DNA of 64,000 bases, taken from positions 1,477,270 to 1,541,269 of the forward strand of contig VUYV01000089.1 of NCBI GenBank assembly GCA_008711295.1, read 5' to 3'. The notes below the pieces were generated by a model. That model did not search any database and was not told the origin of the DNA. It saw only the letters and a program-made list of their open reading frames with translations. The DNA comes from Anarhynchus alexandrinus. Its lineage: Eukaryota; Chordata; Aves; Charadriiformes; Charadriidae. Shown piece by piece: positions 23,301 to 35,235 of the stretch. The first letter of the stretch is position 1, and every line of letters starts with the position of its first letter. Position numbers and translations under genes: made by a program.

Positions 23301-26300
23301 GGTGGCTTAGGGTTGTAAAAAGATGGTGATGACTGCCACAGGTACACAAAAAGACTGCTGGACTTGCCACTACAGAAGGAAAATAATATTGCCAACTTTT
23401 GATGCCAGCTCAATGCTTTACCAGCAAAGCATTGCTCAAAATAGACATAAAAGATGGGAGGACAAGGGCCATGTCTACTGCTCTCAAATGCTGACACGAA
23501 CTCCTCTTATCAGCTCAAAAGTACAATTTACATTTCAATAGTTTAAATTCTTTCTTTTCCTGTTGGTATTTTCCATATGTTGTTACAAGAAATTTAGTTT
23601 TAGTGCCCATTTTGAACATACTACATTAGACAACAGCAGTGCCAGAATCATTATTCAAGATCCTGCTAACGAAACATTGTCAGTGGTTGTAAGTAGTTTG
23701 AAATGTTTAGCAGACTGTCTTTGAATGCATAGAAAGCATCACTTCATTGTTAAGCTTTATCTTACAATTTCGATGGCTTTCCAAATGAGATTCTAGCTTG
23801 CTTCAGACTCAAAAGTCAAGCCTGCCATTTCTATCTTCATTACCTGATATAACTAAAATGGAAACAGAAAAAAAGTAAAAGGAAGGTTTCAAAGATTTTC
23901 AGTGTTTCACTGAAAAAAGAAAGTTCTTACAATTGCTTCATCTCCTTTGACTGCCACAGTTTGGATATTTATTTTTCAAATCTTTGACAAGGTACACTGA
24001 ATAAAAAGTATAAAACAGGCTTCAGCTTACAACCTATGTTTTAAAATTCCTTTTATTATCTAGAAGCCTGCACTAAAGAATTGTATAGTACCTGCTGGTT
24101 ACGAACTTCAACAGTCTCTCCCCTACTTTCATCCACCCTTTCACAGTGACATCCATCCTTTCACAGTGGATGATATATTCTTGGTCTCCAGGGTCTTCAC
24201 TAGTTTCTACCATCTTCCTAGGTACAGTTCAAGATACTCATTTTATAGTCCAAACACCTCTTTTCCTGTGGACTATTGCTAAGTCCAAAACTTCATCTCT
24301 TCTGTAGTAGCAAAGATAAACTGAAATATGTAACTCAAGATGCACTTTATTTCAACAGGAGGAAACTGACACTATACTGGTAGTTTTTAGTAAGACATCC
24401 TCAAGTCAGAATAAACTTTCCTCTTTGATCTCAGTATATGGACATTTTGACCAGTGAAGTATCCGTAAAAGTGGATAAGTAGTTTCTCTTTCAGACTTTT
24501 GAAAGAGGCAATTTAAGAAGGCATTGAAAACCTTAACTTACTTCATATCTTTGTGTCATACTGTTTAAATACTAGAAAGAAAACTGCATTTCTGAGTCAA
24601 AATGAGTGAAAAGAGAGCAGAAGTCAACACAGACTCTCTTAAGAATACTATACTTGGAAAACAGAGCATAATTTTCTTCCTTTTTCATTACAGCACAAAT
24701 CACAGAAAATATAAAAAAGATTATATTTGCATATAGAGATCGTAGAAAACTTGTACTGAAAACTATGGGAAGGGGTATACTATGGGTTAATTCTAATTAT
24801 TAAATGATTCATGAGTCTGGATTTAACAGTCTGGATAAGCAACAGAGTAGAAAATAGATGTTAGAACACCTTCTGAAATATGGACATCTACGTGACATTT
24901 TCAGTGTGTGTGACATTTCAGTTTACACCATTGGAAACCTCCTCTCTTGCAAATGTTTCTGTTCTCCAGACTTAAACTTCACCTTCTGCTGCTATTTTTT
25001 TCCCCTTTCTCTGCACTTTAAAAGCCAGGGGCTGAAAAGAAAAGGATGCGATTAAGATTTAGTGATCTTTTAAAAGATGACACTGAGCATTCTGGAAGAT
25101 GCAGAAAGAATGGCAGAAACAGATTCAGGGGAGAGGCATGAAGCGGGGGAGAAATTGAATACAGTGACAAAGATAGAGTCATTATGTGAGTGGAACAACA
25201 AAGCAATGTATATGAAAGAGAAGAGTGTGGGAAGAAGAAGGGAGCCATAATTGAAATGAAGATTACTGGGGTGGGCAGAAGGTAGAATCTGTTTGAATGA
25301 GAAGAAAGGAGATGTTTTGTTCAAACAGCAAAACAGCAGACATGAGGCAGAGAGAACTGTGTAGGATCAAAACTATCAACAAGGGAAGAGAGAATGAGTG
25401 GGGTTGGAAGATGGAGGGGGGGGGGGGAAAGGAGGGGATCACAGATTTGCAAAGGCAGAAGAATATTGTAACAAAAACAACAAACAAGTGAAAAATGGGC
25501 AAGACAGAAGCTACATGCATTCATTTTTATGCCCAAATCTTAGTGAACTGAATGTATGCTGCTACAAGTAGAACTAACTAGCATTATCTCAGAGATTATT
25601 AGTGCAAAGAAAGTATGAGAGAAAGGTCTGCTGTCTTCCAGATTAGGACAGGAGCCCTTGCTGCCTGGAAGTAGACATGCAGCCTACCTGCAGCCTTGAG
25701 AACTATAATGCAACAGAACAGAAGGGACTTTGATGCAAAGTTTATGGTTTATTTGTATCCTCTTTGACATGTCTTTTCAAGAAAATAATAGTCTGCTACT
25801 TAGCCAATGCCAAGAGGTTTATTTCTATAAAACAAATACATTGACTTTATTGACCACACTATCCCAGCCACTTTACATATGATGCAGGAATGTAAAGCTG
25901 TAAACGTGTGTTAAGCAGTCAGGTTTACAACTTCTCTAGCAGACAGGCAAGCTCAGTGCAGATGGTGTATAATGGGAAATTTCTTCTTTTGTATGAGCTT
26001 CTCTACCCTGACATCTTTTCAAGTGGGTGTCAGACAAAACACAAATCATCTCTGTATAAAATTCAAAGCCTGAAACTCCATGTCTTTGTACCTAAAATTA
26101 CCCACATTACTTTAAGTCTGACCTTGTGAGATGAACAGCGTCATGAAGAAAACAGGGTTCATCTCATCCTGTGGTGAAGTACTGCGCAGATAAGTGAGAC
26201 TTTGACTACATCTGCTCAGCGCTGATTTAGTAGAGGATGCTGGTATGCTCTGAGAAGACAAACCAAGCACAGATGGTTGTTTTGGGAACAGTTTACACAA

Positions 26301-29300
26301 AAGCTCTGGCTCCTACGTTTGCCCTGCTCTAAGGCATTAGGCGCACACAGGAAAGAAATAGAGAAGCACAGCTGAACTGTTAACAGGTTTCTCATCCTCG
26401 TGACACATTTGGGGAGGCCAGGAGGTAATAAAACCCCAGGTAATAACTACTAAATGGCTTTAGATATATAAAGCAAGTCAAAGAGATTGGCCTTGGGTGA
26501 TGTGACCAGTAATATCAACCATCTAATTTAGAAAGCAGCAGTGAAGATGATAGCACCGTAGGGGGGTACATCGGTGCCCAGGGCCCTGACATGGTACAGG
26601 AGCTCAAGACTTTGGAGGGATGTCAATGCGTAGGGGCTGGGCCACCAGGCAAGGCCTGGCATACCGTGGGGCAACAGTGAGTGCCACTTTCCTTGGGTTC
26701 ATGGAATAAGTCACAGCTGGACCACAAAGGACCACATCAATGTGAGTGTATACTCAATACAGGAAGTGCAAGCATGTTGCAAAATAGAAATCACTGCCTA
26801 CCTGGTGTACCCATCACTCTTCATAACTACATTAAAAACATTATGTCTCTGAGTGGTATGGTTCTGCCCTTGTGGCTAGCTCACACTAAGTCACCCATGT
26901 CATGTCTATATTTGAAAAATATACTCAAAGAAGAGGTGATAAGTGGCAAAGAATCCCCGATGCCTTGCTTTATTATGACAATTTTGAAACTCTATAAAAT
27001 GCAGCAGATTGCTATACTTTAAATATATACTTGTAATAAAAATACATTTTACCACAGCAGTGTACACAAGCCTTTTCCATCACATCAGGGAATATGTTAT
27101 TTGCTGCGCCAAGATTAGTTATTTGATACTGAGCTCAAGTAGTTTGATGTTAAGCCTCTTTGATCCATGCAACTCCTATTTACAGAAGTGCCCAGAAGTA
27201 ACAAAATCAGCTTCAAAAGTAATTTCAGAATAATATTCCAAACAAAGTAAAATAAAAAAGATTATAAAGGGCAAGCTCGGTCTGAAAGGCAATTATTCAC
27301 CAAAGTCTCTTAGAGTGAGATAAGTTTCTTCTACATTAATAGGCAGCATGCAGCAGTGGGCAAATGGTGGAGGGAGAGATTTTATTGTTATTATTTTTTA
27401 ATGCATAAACTGTGAAATTTGACTTCAGAGAAATTTGAAATGACTTATTTCCAGTGCCTGCTATAAATAACTTGAGAAAAGGTGACAAAGTATTAATGAT
27501 AATCCAAGATTATCATCTTTCAGGAAGATATGGCATGACCACAACTGGCAAATGTGTCTCAGAGGTGGTTCTTTGTAGCTTCAAGTCAAAAAAAGAGTGA
27601 ACAAAGCACTTCAATAATAGTATCCCCCAAATACATTTACTGTAACATCCCAGTGTTCTGTTCTGCATCATCACAACCATCTGGCAATAAAAAAATTGAC
27701 CAGGTGTTACAGGAAATAGCTGGCATGCAATTACCTTGAATAATATGATCTTAAATAGGATTAACAACAAGAAGGAAATTATAAAATTAGGAAGAAAACA
27801 CCACAGCGATTTAAGGCTGTATGACTTTTTTCTAGAAAGACTTGAAGAATTAAGGGGAAAACAAAACAAAACAAAACAAACATGTAGCACAAAAGAGATT
27901 TTGCTATATTAGAAGGAATAAATAGACTTTGGAACCAATCAGAAAAGAAGCAAAACATGGTAACATCTGATTTATTAAGACTTTAAGTGTTTGAACTGTT
28001 GTGGCAATAGCCTCCTACATATGTCCTAGGTTACAACGAACAGCACTTCTAAAGGATAACCCATTATCTAAATTTAGAAACACAGCTGCGTAAAGATGTT
28101 TTGTAAGACTCTCAAACCATGTTAAGACTGAACTGGATTCAAAAATGAGCGTCACCTACTTTCCATTTTGGGTATTTTCATTAGTTCCAAATGAAAAATA
28201 CATCTGCAACCTTTTATGAACATGAAGTTTCTCTTCATGTGAAGAAATAAATTATGCATAAATATCACTTCTACCAATACAATCTTTCCATATGAACAAA
28301 GGGAGTGTACAGATAGTAGAATATGAGCAACAAAATCTGTCCAAACATACATAGTAATTATACACAGGTCAAAGTCATTTTCAGTATAGCTGGAGCTTGG
28401 AATGATTCAGCTGAGAGTTATGTTAGTATTCAGCATAATTTCCACACTCAGTGAACAGTGCATTGACTAAAAATAATCTAATAATTACAAAAATGGTAGT
28501 GGCCACATTCTGTTTATTTAATTTCACTAAATATAGGGAATGGTAAAAGTCTATATGTATCTTGCAGCTGGAATATTTATCTCATTACTGAAAAACTACT
28601 TAAATTCTAAATTTTAATATGGGTTGTTGCAATAGTTTTCCAAATGCTTCACTAATATATGTTTTGCTAAAGAACTCCCAGTGCATAATACTATTTACAG
28701 TAATCTTCATCCTCTGCCAGTATATTGAAGTCTGCCTCAAAGGCCATTCTTGAGACCTCCATTTTAATCTGCAATTAATGAAACTAAACAACATATATTA
28801 GTACATAGCTCTTCATAAATGAAATTACTATAGTACTTGGGAACACATATACAAGAATCTGATGATACCTGACCAGCATTTTACTTGAAGTAGGCAAGGT
28901 TCTCAGGATATTTTTATGGAAATCTGTGGTGAATGATTTAAACATATAATTCTTTCAAACATTAGAAGAAAATATTAGTGATAAGAACTGGATGGATAAG
29001 AGTCTACACATACAAAGAAAAGGAAAATTCATACTATGTTTAACATGTCCTTTAATGTGAAGTTTGGTCACCATTGCAAAGAAAGACCACTGTTTATGTC
29101 CAATGCTTCTGAAATTTAGTAAATTGAGGAAAAAAAACAAACAATACTCTAAAAAAATGTGAAAGTTTTCATATCACTGCAATTTAAAGTGCCTTTATTA
29201 CTAGATAGTCCTTCCACTAACAAAAATTACATAGTTGCAGGAAACAAGAGCATGACTGAAATTAAGGTAGTATATATTAATAACTGTTATTAGGTTAAGA

Positions 29301-30911
29301 TTAGATCAGAAGTGATTAGGTAAGCATACCAAATTAGTGATATACAGTCTTTTTCTCTGTGTAATTAGACAATACAACCAATAATAAGGTCACAGAATAT
29401 TGCCATATTCCATAATATATGAATTCAATAGCAGATAAAAGTAGAACGTAATAATTCCACAATCACTTTCCATATAAACACTGTGTGTTTCCTATATAAT
29501 GCACAGTGGCTCAAGCCGCTTGATACAGAGATCTACATGGATGCATCATCCTTTAAATCTTTAGCTAATGTCAGGTGTTTACAGATTATCTGGGACTATA
29601 GCTCAAAGTGAAAAAGAGGGTACTGAGAAAAAGGTGAGTTGCCAGAAGCTTCCCAAGGAGAGCTGGTAAGCATGATGTCTGAGGAGATGTGCTGAGATAC
29701 TCAACCAAAGAAAGGACCAATCAGAAGAAAGATGTCTTCTGTCTGTAGACAGAGGGTAGCTGCATAATTACAGTTTTTGTTTTGAAGTTATCTTTTCCTA
29801 AATTATTGATACTCCTTTCTACAACTCTTACTGCACTGGGAGGGATAGAATTGCATGTTCTGACACAGCTGGGAAAGAGGATCACAGCAGTCTACTGCCA
29901 GGGCCGGGAAACCTGTTTATTACCATTCTCAAATGTTGTTGAAGTAAGGACAAGTAGACCTCTCTGTGTAAAATTATCTGAAGATTAAAAAAACCCCAAA
30001 CTAATCAGGAAATAATACATGCCCATGATGTTATTTATCAGAAGCTCATAGGTATCTGAAAGGATCTTCATCAAAGGTTTCAGCCAAATTCAGACACATT
30101 CAGATTTAAGTGACAACAAAAAAAAATGAAGAGGGGGAGTTTATTAGTAATTAGTTTTGACTAGTTCCTCTCTAAGTACAGTTTATCTGAGTAACACAGT
30201 ATAGAAACTTATAGCGATGGAAAATCAATTTAAATTGTTGACTGACGATTTGACCTCAACGTTTTAATTTAATTCAAGAAGAACCCCAAATATTACTTAA
30301 CAACTACTCAGTTTGCTAAAATAGTTTAATCTACTTTCTATCCACGTTTTGTATTAAACATTATATACAAATGCTGATACGAAATTATAATTAAAAAATA
30401 TCTTGTGGATGAAGGAAGTCACAAAAATGATGCATATCCTTCATCTGCTTTCAGAGGTAAATGATTATAAAAGATTTATCCCTCGATAAACAAAATACTT
30501 CAGCCTCCAGCACCACTAAAACCAGAACATATGGGTTCTTTATTAATTAATGAAGTAGAGCTTACCATCTCCAGCAAGAGTCATACATACACAAAATAAT
30601 GTTGTTTATCCTGAAAGTCTAATTACTTTAGAACCATAATTCAATTAGTATTATTAGTTCTCCAGCACTATGCTTGACATTAAGACAAGCTTTAAAAGCT
30701 GTAGTAAATTTGAGTTAATAATTTGGTGCAATTGCTACTAACATACTTATCCTCTGTGTCTGACCTTTGGGTTATTGCACTTTAAAATGGAATTCTCATG
30801 AAATTAAAAAGCAGAATAGATCTATAATGTGCTATTTATTCAACTGTATGTATTCATTAGATTGTACCTAATGCAAAATACAGCCATATCATATATATGA
30901 TTGGAGTGTTG
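20325..30911. other. Long unassigned AT-rich stretch
   Basis: About 10.6 kb with no recognisable exon or transposon. Landmarks are a 20-bp near-perfect tandem duplication at 24130-24169, a purine-rich block at about 25020-25500 containing G12 (25416-25427), a GC-richer patch at about 26555-26720, and a short (ACAAA)n tract at about 27858-27880. The open frames found in it show no family motifs. Confidence 0.5.
24130..24169 (+). repeat. Tandem duplication of a 20-mer
   Basis: CATCCACCCTTTCACAGTGA (24130-24149) is followed at once by CATCCATCCTTTCACAGTGG (24150-24169); 18 of 20 bases agree. It is a two-copy local duplication. Confidence 0.9.
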
Positions 30912-30913
30912 AA

Positions 30914-31510
30914 ATGGAAGGATACACAGTCTTCAGGCAGGGGAGACGAGGAGGGGTTGTCACCCTCTATGTCAAGGACCAGCTGGAGTGCATGGACCTC
31001 TGCCTGGGGATGGATGAGGAGCTGACAGAGAGGTTATGGATCAAGAATAAAGGGAGGGCAGGGACAGGTAATGTTACTCTGGAGGTCTGCTACAGGCCAC
31101 CTGACCAGGAAGACCGAGCGGACGAGGCCCTTTATAGACAGATAGGAGTAGACTCACATTCACAAGCTCTGGTCCTCATGGGTGACTTCAACCACCCCAA
31201 TATCTGTTGGAAGGACAACACAGCAGGGCATAAGCAATCCAGGCAGTTCCTTGAATGCGTCAACGATAATTTCCTTCTCCAAGTGATAGAGGAACCAATG
31301 AGGAGAGGTGCCATGCTGGACCATGTTCTCACCAACAAGGAGGGACTGGAGGGGAATGTCACACTCAAGGGCAGCCTTGGCTGCAGTGACCATGAGATGG
31401 TAGAGTTTAAGATCCTTAGGGTGGCAAGGAGGGTGCACAGTAAGCTTTCTACCCTGGACTTCGGGAGAGCAGACTTTAGCCTCTTCAGGGATATGGTCAA
31501 TGGAGTATAG
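30914..31510 (+). pseudogene. CR1 ORF2 endonuclease domain, partial
   Basis: 198 open codons encode most of the apurinic-type endonuclease that nicks the target in CR1 retrotransposition. Visible motifs are YRPPDQE (residues 60-66), LVLMGDFNHPNICW (86-99, the catalytic GDFN), LDHVLTN (135-141) and GCSDHEMVEF (156-165, the SDH catalytic triad part). The N-terminal strand with the first metal-binding residues is missing because of 5' truncation, and a stop follows at 31508-31510. The methionine at 30914 is a codon inside the domain, not a natural start. The fragment cannot be a working enzyme alone. Confidence 0.9.
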
Positions 31511-32067
31511 TGGGATAAAACCCTGGAAGGAAGAGGGGCCCTAGAAAGCTGGCTAATATTCAAGGACCACCTCCTCCAAGATGAAAAGCAATGCATACCA
31601 ACAAAGAGGAAGTCAGGCAAAAATGCCAAGAGGCCTGCGTGGATGAACAAGATGCTCCTGGACCATCTCAAACAGAAAAAGGAAGCCTACAGAGGGTGGA
31701 AACAAGGACAGATACCCTGGGAGGTATACAGAGAACTTGTATGAGCAGACAGGGGTCTGGTTAGGAAAGCTAAAGCCCAGGTAGAGGTAAATCAGGCCAG
31801 GGCATCAGGGGCAACAAGAAAGCCTTCTATAAGTGTATCATTGACAAAAGGAAGACTAGGGAAAATGTGGGCCCACTCAGGAAGATCTGGCCACCCAGGA
31901 CATGGTTTCTCCATGAGATACCCAATGACTTCTTTGCCTCAGTCTTCACTGGGAAGGGCTCAAACTGCACCGTCCAAGTTGCAGAAAGCAAAGGCAGGAA
32001 CTGGAAGAATGAGGAACTGCCCACTGTAGGACAAGACCATGTTTGAGACCAGCTGAGGAACCTGGAG

Positions 32068-33394
32068 GTGCACAAGTCCATGGGACCTGATGAGATACAT
32101 CTGTGCTTCCTGAGGGAACTGGCAGACAAAGTTGCCAAGCCATTATCCATCATGTTTGAGAAGTTGTGGCAGTCCAGTGAAGTTCTCACTGACTGGAAAA
32201 GGGGAATTGCAACCCCCATTTTTAGAAAGGGCAAAAAAAGAAGACACAGAGAACTACAGACCAGTCATTCTCACCTCTGTGCCTGGCAAGACCATGGAGC
32301 AGATCCTCCTGGAAACTCTACTAAGGCACATGGGAAATAAGGAGGTGATTGGTGACAGCCAACATGGCTTCACTAAGGGCAAATCATACCTGACAAATTT
32401 GGTGGCCTTCTACAACGGTGTCACAGTGTTGGTGGATAAGGGGAGAGCAACAGATGTCATCTACCTATCTACCTGTGCATAACATTTGACACAGTTCTGT
32501 ATGACATCCTTGTCTCTAAATTGGAGAGAAATGGATTTGATGGTGGTGTGGCTTAGGCTGAATGACAGATGGTCCCCCGCTGGGGTAGGACCACAGAATT
32601 GGTCCTGTTTTACCTCAAACCATGAAAGATGGATAGACCATTTGTTGGATAAGGAACTGGGTGAATGGTCACACTCAAAGAGTTGCTGTCAATGGCTTCA
32701 TGTCCCATGGGTGAGCAGTGACAAGTGGCGTTCCTCAGGGGTCGGTACTGGGATCAGTGCTGTTCAACTGCTTGTCAGTGACATGGATGTTGGGATGGAG
32801 TGCATGCTCAGCAAGTTTGCCATTGACACCAAGTTGTGTGGACTGGTCAACACACTGGAGGGGAGGGATCCCATCCAGAGGGACCTGGACAGGCTAGAGA
32901 GGTGGGCCCCAGCCAACCTCATGCAGTTCAACAAGGCCAAGTGCAAAGTCCTGCATGTGGGCCGGGGCAATCCCAAGCACAAATACAGACTGGGCAGAGA
33001 ATGGATTAAGAGCAGCCCTGAGGAGGACTTGCAGGTGTTGGTTGATGAGATGCTCAACATGAGGTGGCAATGTGTGCTTGCAGTCCAGAAGGCCAGCTGC
33101 ATCCTGGGCTGCATCAAAAGGAGCGTGGCCAGCAGGACAAGGCAGGTAATTCTGCCTCTCTACTCCGCTCTTGTGATACCATACCTGGACTATTGTGTCC
33201 AGCCCTGGAGCCCCAAACATAAGAAGGAAATGGACCTGTCGGAGCGAGTCCAGAGGAGGGCCACAAAGATGATCAAAGAGTTGGAGCACCTCTCCTGTGA
33301 GGACACGCTGAGAGAGTTGCGGTTGTTCAGCCTGGAGAAGAGAAGACTCTGGGGAGACCTTATAGAGGCCTTCCAGCATCTGAAGGAGGCCTAG
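32068..33394 (+). pseudogene. CR1 ORF2 reverse transcriptase, frameshifted
   Basis: The RT is spread over three frames. 32068-32230 gives [20 protein letters not shown] and [12 protein letters not shown]. The frame then shifts to 32220-32482 with [20 protein letters not shown] and [19 protein letters not shown]. 32486-33394 holds the palm and C-terminus. In the palm the catalytic F-A-D-D is F-A-I-D (LSKFAIDTKL, codons about 32809-32838), so the first catalytic aspartate is lost. The C-terminal part is well kept: LYSALVIPYLDYCVQPWSPK and [20 protein letters not shown]. The LTR-derived insert at 32544-32627 falls inside this region upstream of the palm. Confidence 0.9.
32544..32627 (-). mobile_element. 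84-bp LTR-derived insertion with 5-bp target duplication
   Basis: These 84 bp break the CR1 sequence and are flanked by GATGG on both sides (32539-32543 and 32628-32632). The CR1 at 50.2 kb shows the uninterrupted site (ttgatggatggaccac, about 50228-50243). The ends resemble the LTR at 39216-39961: the left end TGGTGTGGCTTAGG matches TGTCATGGTTTAGG at 10 of 14 positions. At the right, 26 bases ending ...CTCAAACCA (32597-32622) are identical to 39931-39956. It is thus a drastically shortened member of that LTR family, or a small element sharing its ends. Only the terminal sequences and a short middle remain. Confidence 0.8.
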
Positions 33395-33445
33395 AGGAAA
33401 GATGGGGAGGGACTTTTTACAAGGGCATGTAGTGATAGGACAAGG

Positions 33446-33499
33446 GATTAAAACTGGAAGAGGGGTTAAAATTGTAAGAGGGAATAAAATTGAAAGAGG
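33446..33499 (+). repeat. Three tandem 18-bp units inside CR1
   Basis: Three consecutive imperfect 18-mers (33446-33463, 33464-33481, 33482-33499) share the pattern TTAAAATTGNAAGAGG. Other CR1 copies in the window have this segment once (for example about 51025-51045). It is a local triplication in the 3' part of the ORF. Confidence 0.85.
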
Positions 33500-33735
33500 G
33501 TAGATTTAGATTAGATATCAGGAAAAAGTTTTTCACTGTGAGGGTGGTGAGGCACTGGAACAAATTGCCCAGGGAAGTTGTGGATGCCCCATCCCTGGAA
33601 GTGTTCAAGGCCAAGTTGGATGGGGCTTTGAGCAACCTGTTCTATTGGAAGGTGTCCCTGACCAAGGCAGGGGGGTTGGAACTAAGTGATCATTAAGGTC
33701 CTTCTCAACCTAAACCATTCTATGATTCTATGATA

Positions 33736-34799
33736 TTTTCCAAATTCATACTACAATAGTATATATTACTATGCTGTAAATCCTCAGGTTACAGCAAAAA
33801 CAGTTTTTAACTTTTAATATATCTTTTTTATTATCCAATAATGTTTCAATTCTTTTTATTACAGTTGCATAGATATAATTTAAATTAATTTCAGGCAATA
33901 TAAGCTCACAGTGTTTTTGACTGAAAGATCAACTTTGCCAAGTGTCTGCGTAAGAATTTGAGGATAATGAATCTTCCAGAAGTGAAAGAGAAGACTGAAA
34001 GGCACTGAAAATTAAAAAGGTTTCTTCAGTGAATATTCTGGCCTACACCTATTCAGTCGCAAAGTTTAATGGTTCAATAAGTAGCTGAAAATGAAAGATC
34101 TTACTTGAATCTGGAAAACATCCCATCCTACTATATCTCACCTTCCGTGACTCTGTACTGCTTCACTGAATACAGAACTATTGTGATACTGGGCTTTTCT
34201 AGGACACTCATAACACAAAAATGTTTCACACTTCTGGAGCTAAAAGCCTTATTTTGAAAAAGGGATTTAAGGCAGGATCCAGAAGAGTATTTGAGCATGT
34301 CAAAACTTGACTCCTTAACGTCTTAATCCTTGAGTGAAATCTGCACTATTAACTTGTGGCAGAACATATAGATGCAATTAAGTGCTTCAAAGTCAGGTTC
34401 ACAGCAGTCAGTGCAGTAAGTAAAGTCACTTACTGAAGTAAATAGGAACTCCTAAATAGACAGGCATGATTACACAGTTTGACTCCTATGGATACTTAAG
34501 CACCTGCATCCATACAGCAAGAAGAATCCCTACTAATTCAGTTCTTGAAAAAGGCACCAAGATCATGTCCATTCTATGCACTGCAGAGGACAGAGATCTC
34601 CAGGCTGATATCAATGGGTATTAACTCGACCTTGTTTAAGAGCAAGCTTGCAACTACAAGTTCACACTCCTATTGTTCATTACAGATACGTTAACTTTAT
34701 ATGGGAGCTAACAAATGAGGACTTTATCTCTGCATTGCACTTCTGGGGTTTGGGACTGACTTATGAATAGACTGCTTGCATAGTTCTGTACTCACACGG
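33736..34799. other. Unassigned AT-rich DNA
   Basis: No gene or transposon recognised between two CR1 copies. Confidence 0.55.
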
Positions 34800-34984
34800 T
34801 TGAGGTGCAACAGAGCACGGGAACAGGCTGCCCAGAGAGGTTGTGGAGTTTCCTTCTCTGGAGATATTCAATATCTGCCTGGATGCAGTCCTCTCCAACC
34901 TGCTCTAGGTAAACCTGCTTTGACAGGGGGGTTGGACTAGATAATCTCCAAAGGTCTCTTCCAACCCCTAACATTCTGTGATTC
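34800..34984 (+). mobile_element. CR1 LINE 3' end
   Basis: A short 5'-truncated copy: 'gaacaggctgcccagagagg', 'ggttggactagataatctcc', 'tcttccaacccctaacattc' and a degenerate 'tgtgattccg' tail. Its wording (TTTGACAGGGGGG, GATAATCTCC) differs from the 30.9 and 56.7 kb copies, suggesting an older subfamily. Confidence 0.88.
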
Positions 34985-35235
34985 CGTGTGCTAAGCCACG
35001 CTGTAAAAGTTCTGAGCTACAGTGACAGTGGTGGGACTGGCTTTTACACAATCAATATGAAAGTCATTGTTATTCACTAAGTGGAAAGCATTATTCAAAA
35101 ATCTTGTTTCCCCCTGAATCCTCCTGCACTTTTTTTGTCTGCTCCCAACTATTCTATCCTCATACTTTATTCTCTTAGGAATAATGTAAGGATTTTCAGA
35201 AACTTTTTTAACTTCAGATTCAAAATCCACTGGAA

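Larger units (their letters stand above)
30912..33735 (+). mobile_element. Longest CR1 LINE copy (5'-truncated)
   Basis: This is a 2.8 kb CR1 in the plus orientation. It begins inside the ORF2 endonuclease domain and passes through the linker (about 31510-32060), RT (about 32060-33394) and 3' UTR. It ends with 'aaccattctatgattctatg' at 33714-33733. Frames shift several times and stops occur (for example TAG at 31508-31510). It is interrupted at 32544-32627 by an 84 bp LTR-derived insert. Compared with the other copies it keeps the most 5' sequence, yet lacks ORF1 and the promoter. Confidence 0.93.

Noticed and set aside
25018..25536. Four overlapping minus-strand open frames
   Set aside because: They follow from the purine-rich plus strand, which removes stop codons on the opposite strand. 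No domain is visible.
31132..31671. 179-codon minus-strand frame
   Set aside because: It is the antisense shadow of the CR1 endonuclease and linker region.
32764..33379. Long minus-strand frames opposite the CR1 reverse transcriptase
   Set aside because: Similar antisense frames occur opposite the other CR1 copies (for example 50411-51094), so they reflect CR1 codon usage, not genes.
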